Below, one piece after another: positions 11,172 through 25,000 of a DNA stretch of 64,000 bases (positions are counted from its first letter, which is position 1; each line of letters opens with the position of its first letter). The position numbers and the translations under genes were made by a program. This stretch comes from Agaricus subrufescens. Lineage: Eukaryota > Basidiomycota > Agaricomycetes > Agaricales > Agaricaceae. Location: positions 1-64,000 of the forward strand of contig JAQOTE010000030.1 in assembly GCA_029945375.1 (NCBI GenBank), in the 5' to 3' direction. The notes beneath the pieces were generated by a model, which worked only from the letters and a program-made list of their open reading frames with translations, was not told where the DNA came from and did not search any database.

Positions 11172-12542
11172 TCAAAATGTATGTAACTTTGCATTGGCTT
11201 CTAATCTCAGGCCTGATCGCAATAATTGGCCAGCCGAGATGAGCCTCATATGTGTACCTTCGATATAGAAAACAGGCCAGAGTTTCATCACTAAAGTGGA
11301 CTCGGCACCAGTTTTGGGGTCTATGACTAAGTGTTCTATGAAGATTGTTCCTCAACCCTTAATATTTTATGGAGTAGAAGTGGTGTGCACTAATCTGAAG
11401 AAACCCATTTGTATCAAAGCAAAGTCCGATAGGTTTCTGGTAAAGTGTGCTGAAGCACCGGAATCAATCATCCACTTAATGTCATAATGACTGTGTTTGA
11501 TAGTTGAACTTATGAAGAGAGATTCACACAAGGGAGTCAGATCACCAAGAAGAGTGCCTCTAGCACTCGATTCCATCGCATAAATATTACAAATTGGACT
11601 ATTATACATAGAGAGAGCTAATACTTGATCCATCAAATGTATGTCAACTGACTCTTGTCTGGTCGATCCTTGGGGCAAATGGGCGCATTGACCCATGCTT
11701 GCAACTCGGGATTCATGTAAGATCTGAAACATGTGATTAGTAGAGGCATGTGAAGAGGATGGGGACACTTGTGTGTATGACCCTTCCTTTGTATCCATAT
11801 TGCCATCATACTCGTCTTCTTCATCTCCAAGAGAGATTAAATCTTCATCTTGTCCTTTCTTCTCATCGATAAGGGAAGGCCCTTGTTCCACAACTTCCAT
11901 TGACCCGAAACCATCGATCATGTGATTGATCGGGGATTCTGTTCCTTTATCCGGGAATGTGGATTTGACAATGTCGACACTTTCCAGGAGGTTGAGAACT
12001 ACGTCCCCCAAGCGTTTGTCCCACACGAGTAGGGCTTTCAGCTTGGTTTCTTGGTAGGGCGTGACCCTGCCAGTCCAAAGACGAGGATCAGTTGTCCTAC
12101 AAACTGTCATGGCCAAAAGGGTATTCATGATGTCCACATACCATCCATTTGGATTCCACAAAAAGACACGGCCATTGGTATTTTTACCAATAGACCAGAC
12201 ATCTGGCGCTGGGTTAGACCAAAGTGTAACCAGATGTTCGCATTTCATGGGGTAGACATGAACCCAGTCATTCATCAAGGAATATTTTCGGCATTCGTGA
12301 ACCCAACAATTGGTTTGACAATACCGGTCCAGATCAACATCGCCATCATATGATGATTCCGGTGTGCAAGGAATATGCAGGCGCCAAAAATAGCCATGTC
12401 GGGAATCGAATGATTGTTGATCATAGGGGATAGAATCATCTGCACAAACCCCATAGAGTTCATTGCAAATTTCTGAAGATGTGATTGTGCGATTATCATC
12501 ATCATCAGATTCATATGCCTGATAGATTTCTGAAGTAGTCAC
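11172..12542 (-). pseudogene. Copia protease and pre-integrase region
   Basis: A long acidic spacer (EDDNRT-type Asp runs, DRYCQTNCWVHECRKYSLMN) leads to the aspartic protease site KWMIDSGASAHFTRNLSDF at about 11440. In another frame, VIDPKTGAESTLVMKLWP and GTHMRLISAGQLL follow; this is the conserved stretch after copia proteases, and it ends in TGA at 11174-11172 where CGA is expected. At least two frameshifts separate gag, protease and integrase. Confidence 0.85.
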
Positions 12543-13867
12543 AGACCAATGCGGGACAGCAGGAGGTGCAACATCTGCAGAGTCAGGGACCAGCCATGTG
12601 GCATTTCATCAAATGCCCAGCCACAATAGACATCGGAAGGGAGTTCTGGAGTCATTTCATAATCCACGGGTTCTGAGAGTTCCTGTTGATTATGGGCGTA
12701 TTCCAATTCCCATATGGAATGATCATGGATTGTCCAGGCAGGATATCCATCTGTACTGGGTAGCCATGTTCCGTCATCCATGGGATCAGAGACAGAAGTT
12801 CCAGGGGTCGGAGTAGGTGATGCATATTGGGGAATATCGTTCTGCCATTTGCAAATCCAATTATAGAATTCATTGGATGTGATTGAGTGGTTAGAAAGTT
12901 CATCATCATTGGAGTGATTCAGATGATCACAATTATAGCCATTGCAGTAAGGGTGTGCAAGATGACCACAATTGAAGTGACGATTGCAATCCATAGGTGA
13001 GGTAATAGGATAAATGATTTTGTCAGTGTGATATTCCTCTGGAGTAAGAACGGGAGAAAATGCACTGGAAGGAGCAGAGATAGGAGTAGATCCCATTGTC
13101 ATGTTCTCGACCTTTCCTTGACGTATGCACTCCACCAGGGAGTGTGTGGAAGGAGCCAGTACTTTGGCTACCATGGGGAAGGCGATCGCGGATGCCACAT
13201 TGTAATCTGCAGGCACTTCCTTGATCTGGGCGACACCACCGTGGTTCTTGCCCTTGCCTTTGCCTCGGCCTCACATGCACTTGCGCTTTTTCTCATTGCC
13301 ATTGTTCTGGCTAGAAGGACCCTGCTGGGCCGGCTTCTGCTGCTGCTGCTGCTTCTGTTGTTGGGGAGCCGGAGGCTTCAACCCAGAAGCTTGTGGTTGG
13401 CTGTTGTTACGGTTCCACTGGGGTTTCTGCTGGCCTTGTTGTCTAAACTTGGCCACATTAGCAGTAGAATGAGGGTTGTGCCAGGCACCCATAATTGCAT
13501 CTCATGCGGCATCAAACTCCATATCAGTGACTTTCTTTGCAGAAGCCAACATGACTGAAATCATGCCTTCAAGGCGTGGTGGCAATGTGTTAAGTAGCAT
13601 CATCACTTGAAGGGACTTGTGAATAGGAGCCCCCGCATCAGAGATTTGAGAGAAAATTGTGCGTAAATGTGCGATGGATCCAGATGGATTGGCTACATCA
13701 GGAACTTTAAATGTCATGGCTTCCATCATCTTAGAATAGACAAAGGAAGGTTCACAAACCCCGTAAGTCTCTTTGAGCTTGGTCCAGAGGGCCTTGGCAT
13801 CAGCGAAGCTTTCCCTGATCATATGATCAGGAAGTGCACTCTCAATCACTGTAGTTGCCTGCAAGGA
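12543..13867 (-). pseudogene. Copia gag, main part
   Basis: Continues the gag frame from the other side of the LINE: TVIESALPDHMI, AKALWTKLKETYG, then the UBN2-type helical gag core ending TLPPRLEGMISVMLASAKK. A Gln-rich basic segment follows (QQKQQQQQKPAQQG). No CCHC zinc knuckle is visible. TGA codons at 13504-13502 and 13273-13271 each fit CGA-to-TGA, and reading continues in frame after both. The right end carries the LINE target duplication. Confidence 0.88.
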
Positions 13868-13960
13868 CAATTCCTCTCTTGCCTCTTACTTTCATCATCT
13901 CGGTGAAAAAGCAGCGCATTATAGGAATACATTGTGTTTTACCGGCCCACCAGCCTCGCC

Positions 13961-16791
13961 ATGAGCGACCCATTTGTTCCCGACTCCCAACCTACTCCTC
14001 CCTCCCTTCCTCCCGAGTTTGCCGCCATCCAAGCTCAAAAGTCTGCTCGGCTTGCAGCCAGAGAAGAAAAATGAGCCCTACGTGCTCAAACCACTGACCT
14101 CACCGATAGGGGCTATAACCCCAAGAACGAACTGCTCGGCAGGAAGAGCAGATCTAAGGCAAGCAGCATCCGTTCATCCTCTGCCATCCCCGCCAGACAA
14201 ACCCCCGTACCCGAAAACAACTCTAATGCACTGACGGAAGACAACCTCCTCGTGCACACTCACCACACACAGCAGGATCAAGCCTCCCCTACACGAGGCA
14301 GATCCAGACCCACCTCATTGATACACCCTGACATACACGTTGCCGCATCCGTTTCAGATATTTTGGATGAATCACTAACCTCCTCAGAAATCGCCGAAGC
14401 CCGCGAGAACGGCGGAGATCGACTTACTAACATGACAGATGACGAAATTAAGCAGGAATTCCGAAACCTCAGAGATGAAGAAGAATTTCAACAACTTACC
14501 GATGAGCAAATCAAGCACCAACTTCAGAACATTCCTAGGTCCCGTGCCCCATCTCCCTCACCCAAACATACACCGACCAACCCTGCCAACCCCCCTACTC
14601 TAAAGACCCCGCCTACTAATAAGAATCTTATTTTAGATGGCGACAAGACCCCGCAATCCCCTGCCGTCACCAGAGCCACGGCTCAAACGATAAGCCTCCT
14701 CCGAGAAAGAGAGGATAATACTAACCCCCTTGAAATCACCGTACCCCAGCGGATAGAAGAATTCGAGACATCTATTATGCTTAGCAAAGTCGGAGTAGAC
14801 AACATCAACATCCCCAACATCCCACGCCCCACCACACCCACCCCCGCCCCCTTAAAGAAAGCATTCTCTCTCGAGGAGATGGATCACATTAACGCTTTAT
14901 GGGCTGAACTCGTCGTCTATTACGACAGCTTTATTCCAGAGTTCATTCCTAACGCACATGTTCTAGCAGAACCAGCCTTCAGGTTCATCAAAGGATACCC
15001 CTCTACTAGATGGGCAGACGTTAAAGTCGGACTTAACACCGCCAAAGATCTATATTCTAACCCCCCCGACTTTCGACCATATAGGCCTGCCCAAGATGAG
15101 AACGTTCCCCCCTTCACACACATGGACACGTCGGAGGACCCTAACCCTGCCCCCATTCCTACTACTACATCTCCGGCGCACACAGAGCTATCATACGCAT
15201 CCCCTAAACCGCCAAACAAATCCCTAGACGCCTCTGCTCCTCTCAACGAGAAAGAATTCCCCTCCCTCAAGGACTCCGCACACGCCCCCCGCGTCCCAAG
15301 TGCTCCCTCCAACCCCCCCCCTTCCCCTCCAAAACTCAACAAAAAGTCGCACCCCGCCCCAGCTCACCCATTCGAATGGGCCCACCCAAGCCCCTTCGCA
15401 AACCCACCCCCACTAAATCAGCATTTTTCAAGCCCGTGGGGGATCTGAAATCGTCCATCAAGGACATGTCCCACCTCGGAACCAAGGCTAAGACCTCCCT
15501 CCTCAACAAAATCGACAAACTCACGGAAGAACGTGCTATAGAAGAACACCAAAAGATTCACACCAAGAAATACAGTAAGGCCGAACCAAAGAAACCCCTA
15601 CCCACTCCTACTCCTAAAGCGTCGTACGCCAACGTCGCTAAACCCGCACCAATGCCCTACACCCCTAAAGCTCAGGAACTCCTGGCTAAAATTTTAGATT
15701 CCAATCTGGATGAGAAAAGCAAAGCCGATGCCATAGCCAGCCTTGAGCGCATCCCCGCACCAAAAATCAAGGCTCCGACTAAACCGGTCAACCCTAGAGC
15801 CCACCCCACCCCCAAATCCACCGCCATCTCTAAAGGACCCAGCCGCAAGGCGGCCATCTTCAACATCGACGCTACCCTCCACCATACCCACCTCACTGAC
15901 ATAGGCGCGTTACTGGAACGCATTAACAAGACCCTTTCAAACATCCGGAGCAACATGAGAACCGAAACCGGCAAGATCCAAGGTGACACGTTCCATATAT
16001 ACCTCAACATAGTACCCAGAGATGAGGAGTTCAGAGACCTTCGTACCGCGCTCATCAGCGCACTTGATTTAAAAACTGATGATGGTAAAGACATCCCTGA
16101 AGACACCCTCATCCCCTACGCCCCCCAATCCACAGCCCACCTCATCCTCAAAGGATTCGATTTATATAACACCAAATTTAGCAGGAAGGACAAAGACAAA
16201 CTCACGGGAGAGCAGGTCTTGGACCTCCTTAGTATGAACTCCCGTCTCAATGACCTAGTGTGCGTACGTACCCCCCGAGTCGTCAAATCCCAAAGATCAG
16301 ACGATTCCGCCGTCGTCTTTATGGACGTATGGGATTCCCAAAATGGGGCTAACACGAAGCATATTGTCAACAAACCCTATCATGTTCACGGTAAGCTCAT
16401 CCGCATTGAATATGCCAGACCCAGGGAATTCGTTCCCCAATGCCAGAAATGCTGGTCATGGAAACACGGCACAACAGCATGCAGAATTAACCACCATAGA
16501 TGCGCTTGCTGCGGCGACGGTCACCGCACAGATAACCATGACTTTTTCGCGGATTGCTGCGCATCGCAACGTACCGATAGCCACGTCCCTACTTGCACCC
16601 ACCCCCCTAAATGTCTCAATTGCGGAGGCCCACACATGGCCTTTGAAATGGCATGCGAGTATAAACAACACCAACATGACCGACAGTGGCATTTTAGGAG
16701 AATCGAGGAGGATAGAGGCAGACGCCTAGCAGCAAGGAAGGCGGCCATCGAGGCCACCGACCCTAACAAAGTTATCATCCCCATCGACTAA
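13961..16791 (+). pseudogene. LINE ORF1, gag-like with zinc knuckles
   Basis: ATG 13961 gives MSDPFVPDSQPTPPS. A TGA at 14072-14074 fits CGA-to-TGA; the frame then continues (NELLGRKSRSKASS) to 15448. A one-base shift near 15376 moves it to the frame that ends TAA 16789-16791. The middle is Pro-rich and disordered, with a coiled-coil-like DDEIKQEFRNLRDEEEFQQL. The C terminus has CQKCWSWKHGTTAC (CX2CX4HX4C), CACCGDGH and CLNCGGPHMAFEMAC. Such ORF1 proteins bind the element RNA. The stop and the shift make this copy defective. Confidence 0.87.
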
Positions 16792-16792
16792 T

Positions 16793-19700
16793 ATGTCTAA
16801 CACACCGAAACTTACGCTTGACGAGTGTCGAATACTCGCCCCCCCTTTATTTAATATCTGGTCCTATAACGCTAACAAAAGCTGGGAGAACACCTCTCTC
16901 ACTCTAGAACAATGCGCCTCCTTTATCGACATCATTCTTTTTCAGGAACCGGGATGGAAATGAGTCAGATCCCAACCCTCTACTACCAACAAGGAAGGTG
17001 ACGATGCCTACAGGCCACCCATTCACCCTTCCTGGATACCAATTCTCCCCGCCTTTTGTAATACTGACGCTTTAGCATTCCACCCTAGAGTACTCACGTA
17101 TGTTAATCAAAGACTCGGCTCACTTAACCCTCAATACAGATCGGACATATGTAAACACCCTGACGTGTCTGTACTCACTCTTAAACATCCAAGTCGACAA
17201 CAAGAAACCACCAACATCGTCAACGTGTATAACGACGGACGCACCCACGCGGCCCTCACCTTCTTGGAAAACGACACTAACCAATTCCCTTCCTTAGACA
17301 TCTGCACAGGAGACTTCAACATCCAAGACGCTGAATGGGACCCTGGAGCGAGGGCACATCACGGTCCCAATGCTCATAGCTCCAGGCTAGTTGATGCCCT
17401 CAGCTCCATGGGTGTCCTCAGAGCCAATTACGACAACCATCATACCCCCACCCACATCCCCCACCAACACGAAGGCGTTCGCCCCTCTATCATCGACCTC
17501 TGCTTTGCCTCCCCCACATTCCTCGAAGACCCTAGATTCCAGGCCATGGTCCAAAACGATGACATCAGCAGATTTGGATCGGACCACAACCCGATACACA
17601 TCAGAATCCCTAACAAGGGCCAAGAAGACACAGTCAGTAAAATGTTCCTTGATCGATATTCTAAAGAAGAAGACGATTTCGTCAAAGAGATCATCGACAA
17701 AACTAACACCCTTAGGATTACACAAGGTCTTCCGATAACTGCCGACCAAATCGAAAAGTTCACAGACAATTTGGGTAAAATTTTCCTTGAAGCATGGAAT
17801 ACTCACGCCATCATGTCTAAACCGTCCCGTCACTCCAAAAAATGGTGGGACAAAGATTGCAGAAACGCGTTCAACGACATGAAGCGCAATCGTCTCCCAG
17901 GTTCCAAGCGGGACCCCGCCAAATACTCTGCTCTCAGGAAGTTGGCAAGAGAGAAAAGGAACGCGCACTTCAGCAAAGCTATCAAATACACAGCTGTTGA
18001 CAAGAAGCGACCGTGGGACCTCATCGAGTGGACAAGGGAGCGAAAACTCCCTGCTACTGAGGCTATTCTCGACACTGAGGGTAAACCGTGTAATGATGAC
18101 TCTTCTCTTTTCAACGCCATCCACCGCACTTTCAACTCCGCTAATGACCGAAAGGTCACTTTTGACAAGGTCACTGAAAACCTCGCCCCCCTTCCCCCTC
18201 GAACATGGAATCCCTTCTCTCCCCTCGAAATTACTGACGCGTTACGCAGCTGCTCCAAGGATTCGGCTCCCGGTCCAGACCATGTCTCCTGGCACATCCT
18301 CAAAAGACTCATTAGGTCGTCGCCGGAATTCACGGCCACCATGGTCTCATTATGTAATGTATGTGTCGAAACTGGAACATGGCCGTCACACTTTAAAGAG
18401 TCAATATCCGTCATCATCCCCAAACCTGGCAAACCAACATATGATAGGATCAAATCGTTCCGACCTATCGTATTACTCAACACAACAGGTAAACTGTTCG
18501 AGAAAGTCATAGCAACTCGACTACAATTCGACGGTATCACTCACAAAATCGTCCACCCCTGCCAAACTGGGGGCATCATTCAACGATCCATGGAAGACGC
18601 CGCCATAGCCATTACCCATTGTGTTAGAAACGCTTGGAGTCGTAAACAGGTTGTTTCAGTTCTCGCTTTTGATATCGCTCAATTTTTCCCATCCCTGAAT
18701 CATTCCATATTATGTGATACGCTAACCCACTTTGGATATCCACCACAGGTCGTCTCTTTTTTCCACAATTATTTAGTTAATCGACATACGTCATACAACA
18801 TAAACAACAAAAAATCCCCTAAATACGCTTGTGACGTAGGAGTCGGACAAGGAAGCGCTCTCTTGCCTATTCTATCCGCACTCTATATTTCTCCCATTTT
18901 TCATCTCTTGGACCATTGGATCGAGAATGACAAATCGTTCATTAAACCTATTTCCTCTTTCCTCTCTTATGTTGACGATGGTTTACTTGTAGCTACGGAC
19001 TCGGATTATCATAGTACCCACGAATCCCTCATCCACGCGTACACTTACATCACCTCTCTATTCACAGACTTTGGTTTGGTTATGGAACACTCCAAAACCG
19101 AACTCTTCAACTTCGCCAAAAAACCCGGAGACCCCAACCCCCCCATTGATCTTGGCGTCGAGCCATACACAGGAGATCACCCCCTCATCCCCAAGGACGT
19201 CTGGAGATATCTAGGCGTCTTCTTCGACCGCTCACTCATGTTCAAGTATCATGTCAAAAGATACGCCACACGCTCATTCTCAGCTGCGAAATGCCTCAAA
19301 ATATTGGGCAACTCGGCGCGTGGCCTCAACCCCATTCACAAGCGACTTTTATACACATCCTGCGTCATCCCTATCGCCACATACGGACTCAGCTGCTGGT
19401 ACCGTCCAGGCACCCGCGGATTTGTCGCCAATACAAAAATCTTCAACGCTATGCACCGATCAGCATCACTCTGGATCACCGGAGCTTTTCGTACCACCCC
19501 CATAGGAGGAGCTCTCGCCATGGCCGGCCTCACGCCCATGCACATCATCCTCAAAAAATTACATGACAAGTCCAAAGCCAGGATCGCTACTCTACACAGA
19601 GGTCACCCCATCCTCGCCCTCACGTACAAACACATGGCCCAAGGAGCTAAAATACACCCGGAGAGTCTAGAGTTGATGTCTAAGACCAGAAGGAAAACCG

Positions 19701-21172
19701 CTAAGTCGCCGCTTGATGTCAGCAGCCTCGACCTCATCGCTGAAACCTTCCATCCCACCCATCCCAAAGCCACTCCAGGCCAACGTTTCATGGATATACA
19801 TTATGACAAACTCACCCTTGTCATCCCCCCCTCATCCCTTAAAGCCCACAAAGACGAGATTGAAGCTCACCATGGTCTCGTCTCCAAAATCATATCCACC
19901 CCCGCCGACCATTCCATATGCGCAGTCATGGCAGGCAAAAAACAAAAAGAGGACGTGTTCGACCCCTCCAATCCCTCCATACCCAAACACATCCACGCGG
20001 CCTACTCTGTTACTCATAAAGGCTCACTCATATATTCCAACACCCTCCCGGCGGGAAGACGAACGTCCATCGCGAACGCCCATACGTGGTCAGCCATCAT
20101 GGCTATCACCAAAATCACGCAACACATCCGGGCCCACCCACACCACACCATTCAACACGTTCAACTTCTCTCGCCATGTGTTCCCGTCCTCCGCGGACAC
20201 ATATTCAATAGCGCGTCCCATAAAGGATGATCCATCAACATAGCTCTTGCCGGAGCTCTAAGTGACTTAGTAGAAGCAGCTCCCAACATCCACATCACAA
20301 TCACAGGGTTTCGCTCTGCTAGTATGCCAAGGTGCAAACACAAAACATTCGACCGCAAATGTGCCCCCTGCATCGTCAAACACACAGCCACTAGCGCAAG
20401 ACACGCTTCATATGATCGCAAAACGGTCTTCCCCCCTTCCCAAACCCTACAAAAACGCCACCTCGCTATTGAACAGACAGCCGCTGCTCAGTGGGTACAA
20501 GACTTCCACGATCCCAAGTCGGGGTTCTTCAAGGGGAAAAGATTCCTGCCTATGATGGACGGAGTATTAGAAGAGCACCTCGCCCCTACCACTCACGGTA
20601 ATGGCCCATGGATGGGCACATACTTCTTCACTTCCGCCGCCGAATCCAACCAGCTTTACGCAAGATTTTGCCGAGCTACCACAAACCACGCGCCTATTGG
20701 TAGTTACCATGATCGGTTCTTCGCTAATTCCGATCCCCCCCCTTCCACCACATGCCCCGGTCACCATCACACCCTTGAAACTCGGCGTCACATCCTCAAT
20801 GAGTGCTCCTGGTATGCCAGACGTATCGACCATGATTACACCCGCATCGAGGACGTCATACTGTTTCTCATCGACAACCCCAAGGCCTTCTCTTTCCAAG
20901 GCCCCTCATGCCCCAGGAAAGAGGAGGACAAGTGGAGCGTCCATGTCGAACACATGCACCGCCTCAAAAACCACCGGCGCAGTCTATTAGGACTAGACCC
21001 CATCCCCCACTCCGAACCAATCTTCATACGTGAGAAACTGGGCCCTACCTTCGCCCAACTCTTCATCCCCGTCACTATCATACACTCCGATGAACTCGTA
21101 GAAATCCGCCCTATCCCTATAGCGGACTACCATAATTACCAAGAGGCCAGGGGCGGCAACCCCGAGGCTTAG
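16793..21172 (+). pseudogene. LINE ORF2: endonuclease, reverse transcriptase, RNase H-like, zinc domain
   Basis: ATG 16793 lies one base after the ORF1 stop (TAATATG). The 1,459 codons contain two in-frame TGA: 16961-16963 and 20228-20230 (the second reads GGA-TGA, Trp expected). Domains: apurinic endonuclease to about residue 270 (CTGDFNIQDAEWDPG, RPSIIDLCFASP, GSDHNPIHI); RT from about 480 (SAPGPDHVSWHI, KSFRPIVLLNTTGKLFEKVI, VLAFDIAQFFPSLNHSIL, VGVGQGSALLP) with the catalytic SYVDDGLLV near residue 727; a weak RNase H-like stretch near 1060-1150 whose acidic residues are unclear; and a C-terminal CPGHHHTLETRRHILNEC zinc motif. Only two stops in 4.4 kb suggest moderate age. Confidence 0.9.
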
Positions 21173-21410
21173 GCTTTACCAAGCTGCGAATAGAGCGGTC
21201 GAGGAAGGTCTCTATTGGCTTGGCGGTCTTCGGACCATGCCAAACTTATTTAGGTCCTGTAACGGTAATCGGCCCCTGGCCGTCCTGAATCCCCCTGCGC
21301 TTGCGCAGACCCTGTTTCGGCTTCCGGTTTGATTTCTCGGACTCCAATTCATCTTCTCACTTCTTTCCTTCTTTCATGCGTCTCATGATATGGTCATGTA
21401 CTTATATTCT
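21173..21410 (+). other. LINE 3' UTR, first part
   Basis: Non-coding, GC-rich, between the ORF2 stop and the gypsy target site AAGTC (21411-21415). It continues at 29215. Confidence 0.8.
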
Positions 21411-21415
21411 AAGTC

Positions 21416-21985
21416 TATCACAAATCTTGCTTACCTAAGTAACCTTTGAGAGATAAATGGGGAAAGAGCAGTGATCTTAGATAAGCAGAGAGATGAGATG
21501 ACAAAGCACAACTGATGTTGTTAAGTCTGGGTCTTAAGGACACCAAGACAAGCTACTTATATACACATCTGAGAAGGACCCGGGACACTACCAATGACCC
21601 CAGGGACTCTAGTCATGACTAATAATGTATCTAAGTTTAGCTACTCTAATAATAACCAACCAATAGGAAAAATCCCTTTACTACTCTGAGTTACTCTGGG
21701 TTACTCTGGGTAATGGTGCGATAATGATGTGATAGAGAACATTCTAGAAGGTTCTAGAATGTTCTAGAATGGTCTGGACTGCTCTAGAACAATTAGGTAA
21801 TTAAGGTCTTCTAACTTATGGCACAGAGAATAAAGAACGTTGAATATCTCAACAATTACTAGGCCGTTTCGGGTGATATGGGTATCAGTAGAAACGGTTT
21901 GATCAGGGCTTTCCAACGGTGCCCAATTTGTAAGAATCGGATCAGCCGTTGGTAAGATATAACGTAATCTTCCAAATCTGTGACA
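21416..21985 (-). repeat. Gypsy C 3' LTR
   Basis: On the minus strand runs TGTCACAGATTTGG to CAAGATTTGTGATA. It is 30 bp longer than its partner because of several small insertions near 21490-21590 or deletions in the other copy. Confidence 0.93.
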
Positions 21986-22000
21986 TTACCCTCTCTTTTG
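21986..22000 (-). other. Gypsy C polypurine tract
   Basis: The minus strand reads AAAAGAGAGGGTAA directly before the 3' LTR. Confidence 0.75.
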
Positions 22001-22038
22001 GTTCGAACTCTGATGAGAAGTTATCCAGTTCCCTAAGT

Positions 22039-25000
22039 CTAGTGCTTGGGATTATGATGGAAATACTCCTGAATCTTTTCAGTCGCATTTTTAAGGTTTG
22101 ATTCTGGTTCCCAGGTATCATCTCCTTGGGTAAACCCTTTCCATCTAACTAGGAATTCATTCTTCCTGTTACGAACTCGGTGTTGGAGAATCTTTTCGAC
22201 TTCCCATTCATCATGTCCACCAATTTGGATAGGTGGTGGTGCTGGTGGTTTTTGTCCGAGGATGGTGGGTTCAGAGTAGGTGACTAACTTGCTAGCATGA
22301 AAGACTGGATGTATAGAACGATATCGAGCTGGCATACGTAACCTGAATGTTACAGGGGACAGTTGTTCAATGATTTCAAATGGTCCCTCAAAACGTGGTC
22401 GTAATGCTCGCTCTGTTGTCTGATAATCCTTGAGATTGAGTAGTACTTTATCTCCAACTCTAAAGGGAACTTTCTGGACCCCTTGGTCATAGTACCATTT
22501 CATTCTTTCTGCTGCAAGTATAAGAGCTGCTTTCGCCTGCTCTTGTGCCTCTTGTCTTTTATATGTTATGTCATTAAGGTCAACATGGGTAGTCGCCTTG
22601 ACAATAGGTCCTGCTCGTGGATGCCGACCATACTCAAGGAAAAATGGTGATTCCTTAGTACCTTCATGTGCTTGGTTGTTGTATGCAAACTCTGCTGATG
22701 AAAGCAGGTCTGACCAGTTGGTGAGGTTATAATCAACATAACACCGTAGGTACTGTTCCAGAGTCTGGTTAACACGCTCAGTTTGACCATCTGTTTGAGG
22801 ATGGTAGGCTGTTGACATAGTTGACTCAATACCCAATATCCGACACCAATTCTGGAAGAGTTCAGCTGAATACTGTACTCCTCTATCAGATATGATCTGT
22901 AATGGCAATCCATGTAGGGGATATATCCTATCATATAGTAATTGCGCTAGATCTTGTGAGGTGAACCGGTTGTTAATGGGATAGAAGTGAGCTCGTTTTG
23001 TTAATCTGTCAACAACAACACATATTGCGTCATAGCCATTTGACTCAGGTAATTGAGTAATAAGGTCGGTAGATATAATTTCCCAAGGACCATTAGGTAC
23101 CTTGTTTGGAATAAGCAGTCCATAGGGCTGTTGTGGGTGATTTTTCATCCGCTGACACATATCACAGCCTTTAACATAGTTCTTGACAAATATAGACATA
23201 CTAGGCCACCAATAGTTTCTAGAAACCAATTCATATGTTTTCCATCGTCCTGGATGTCCTGCTGAGGGCAAGTCATGATGAATCTGGACAATACGACGTC
23301 TCAGATGATCATCTATGCTTTTAGGGATGTAGACCTTTCCTCTATATAGTAGTAGACCATTTTCATAGTTCCAATCCTGTAGTGATTTTCCAAATTCACG
23401 AGGACCAGACTGTAAAAGTGACTTATAGTCCTTTGTCACATCATCGGAAAGTAATGCTTGTTTGACCTCTTTTAGGATTTGTTCATCATTTATAGGTGAC
23501 TCATGAACAGCTTCGATAGCTTGAACAGCGAAAAATTCAGGCTTCAAAAGAATTTGATCCTCATTATCGAAGTTTACCCCCTCTTCATGGTCTGGCCTCC
23601 TGGACAGAGGGTCTTCAGCTTGCATCGTCTTTCCTGGTTTGTGGTATAGGGAATAGTGAAAGCGTGTGAGGTATAGTGCCCACCGGGCTTGTCTCCTAGT
23701 CAGTTTTTGTGCTGACTTGAAGTATGTGAGGTTTTGATGATCTGACCAGATCTCAATTATCTTAGGATGTCCCTCTAGAAGATGACGATATTCCTCTAAT
23801 CCCCTGATAATGGCTAATAACTCTTTGTCATATATTTCATAATTTCGTTCATGAATATCTAATGACTTAGAGAAATAAGCAACTGGGTGCCACAAGCTAT
23901 CAGTTGGGTCCAGCTGGGAGAGGACTGCACCAGTAGCAAAATCACTTGCATCTGTTGACAGCCTAAAGGGATTTTCATCATCTGGGATACGTAGAATGGG
24001 AGCAGTGGTGAAAGCCTTTTTCAGCGCTTCAAATGCATTTTGCTGTTCTGCTTCCCAAACCCAAGGTTGATCTTTCTTGGTCAGATTGGTGAGTGGCTTG
24101 ACAATTTTGGAAAAGTCTTTAATAAACCTGCGATAGTAATTCGCAAATCCAATAAATGCCTGAACATGTTTAACCTTAGTAGGTACTGGCCACTCAAGAA
24201 CTCCATTGAGTTTCTCCTCATCCATTTCGACCTTGTTATGGGAAATGACCATTCCAAGATATTTCATACTTGTTTGTTCAAAGGAACACTTTTCTGCTTT
24301 AGCAAATAGGTCATTTTCTCGAAGTCTTTTCAGCACTTCTTTGACCAGTTTCTGATGTTCCTTTTTATCATTCCCAAATATAAGGATATCATCTAAGTAC
24401 ACCATAACTTGTCCTTTACGAATCAAGTCTCCAAGTATATTGTTCATCATACTTTGGAATGTGGCTGGTGCATTAGAGAAACCAAAATACATAACCGTTG
24501 CTTCAAATAGTCCACGTCGTGTTATAAAAGCAGTTTTCCATTCATCTCCCTTTTTGATGCGGACATTGTTATATCCCCATCTAAGGTCAATTTTTGTGAA
24601 TATTGAAGCTTGACTGAGAGATTCAATCAAGTCAGAGATTCTTGGAATAGGATAACGGTTTTTGACAGTGATACCATTGAGTGCACGGTAATCCATGACT
24701 GGTCGAAGACTGCCATCTTTCTTTTTGACAAAGAAGAATGGGGCAGCAATTGGACTTGTAGAAGGTCGTATATAACCTTTACGGAGTTCTTCATCAATCC
24801 ATAAATCAAGAGAATTTCTCTCTTTTGGAGACAAAGGATAGACCTTAGCTGGTTTGGGAAGCATTGCGCCTTCAACAAACTCAATTCCATGGTCATATTC
24901 CTTTCTAGTTGGCATACGTTCTGACTTGACTTTAGAAAACACGTCACCGTACTCATGTAGCCATTCTGGCACATGTTCCTTCCAGTTCTTAGTATCTTCA

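Noticed and set aside
17387..18540. Minus-strand ORFs over LINE ORF2
   Set aside because: Shadows caused by the strong third-position C bias of the LINE; no family features.
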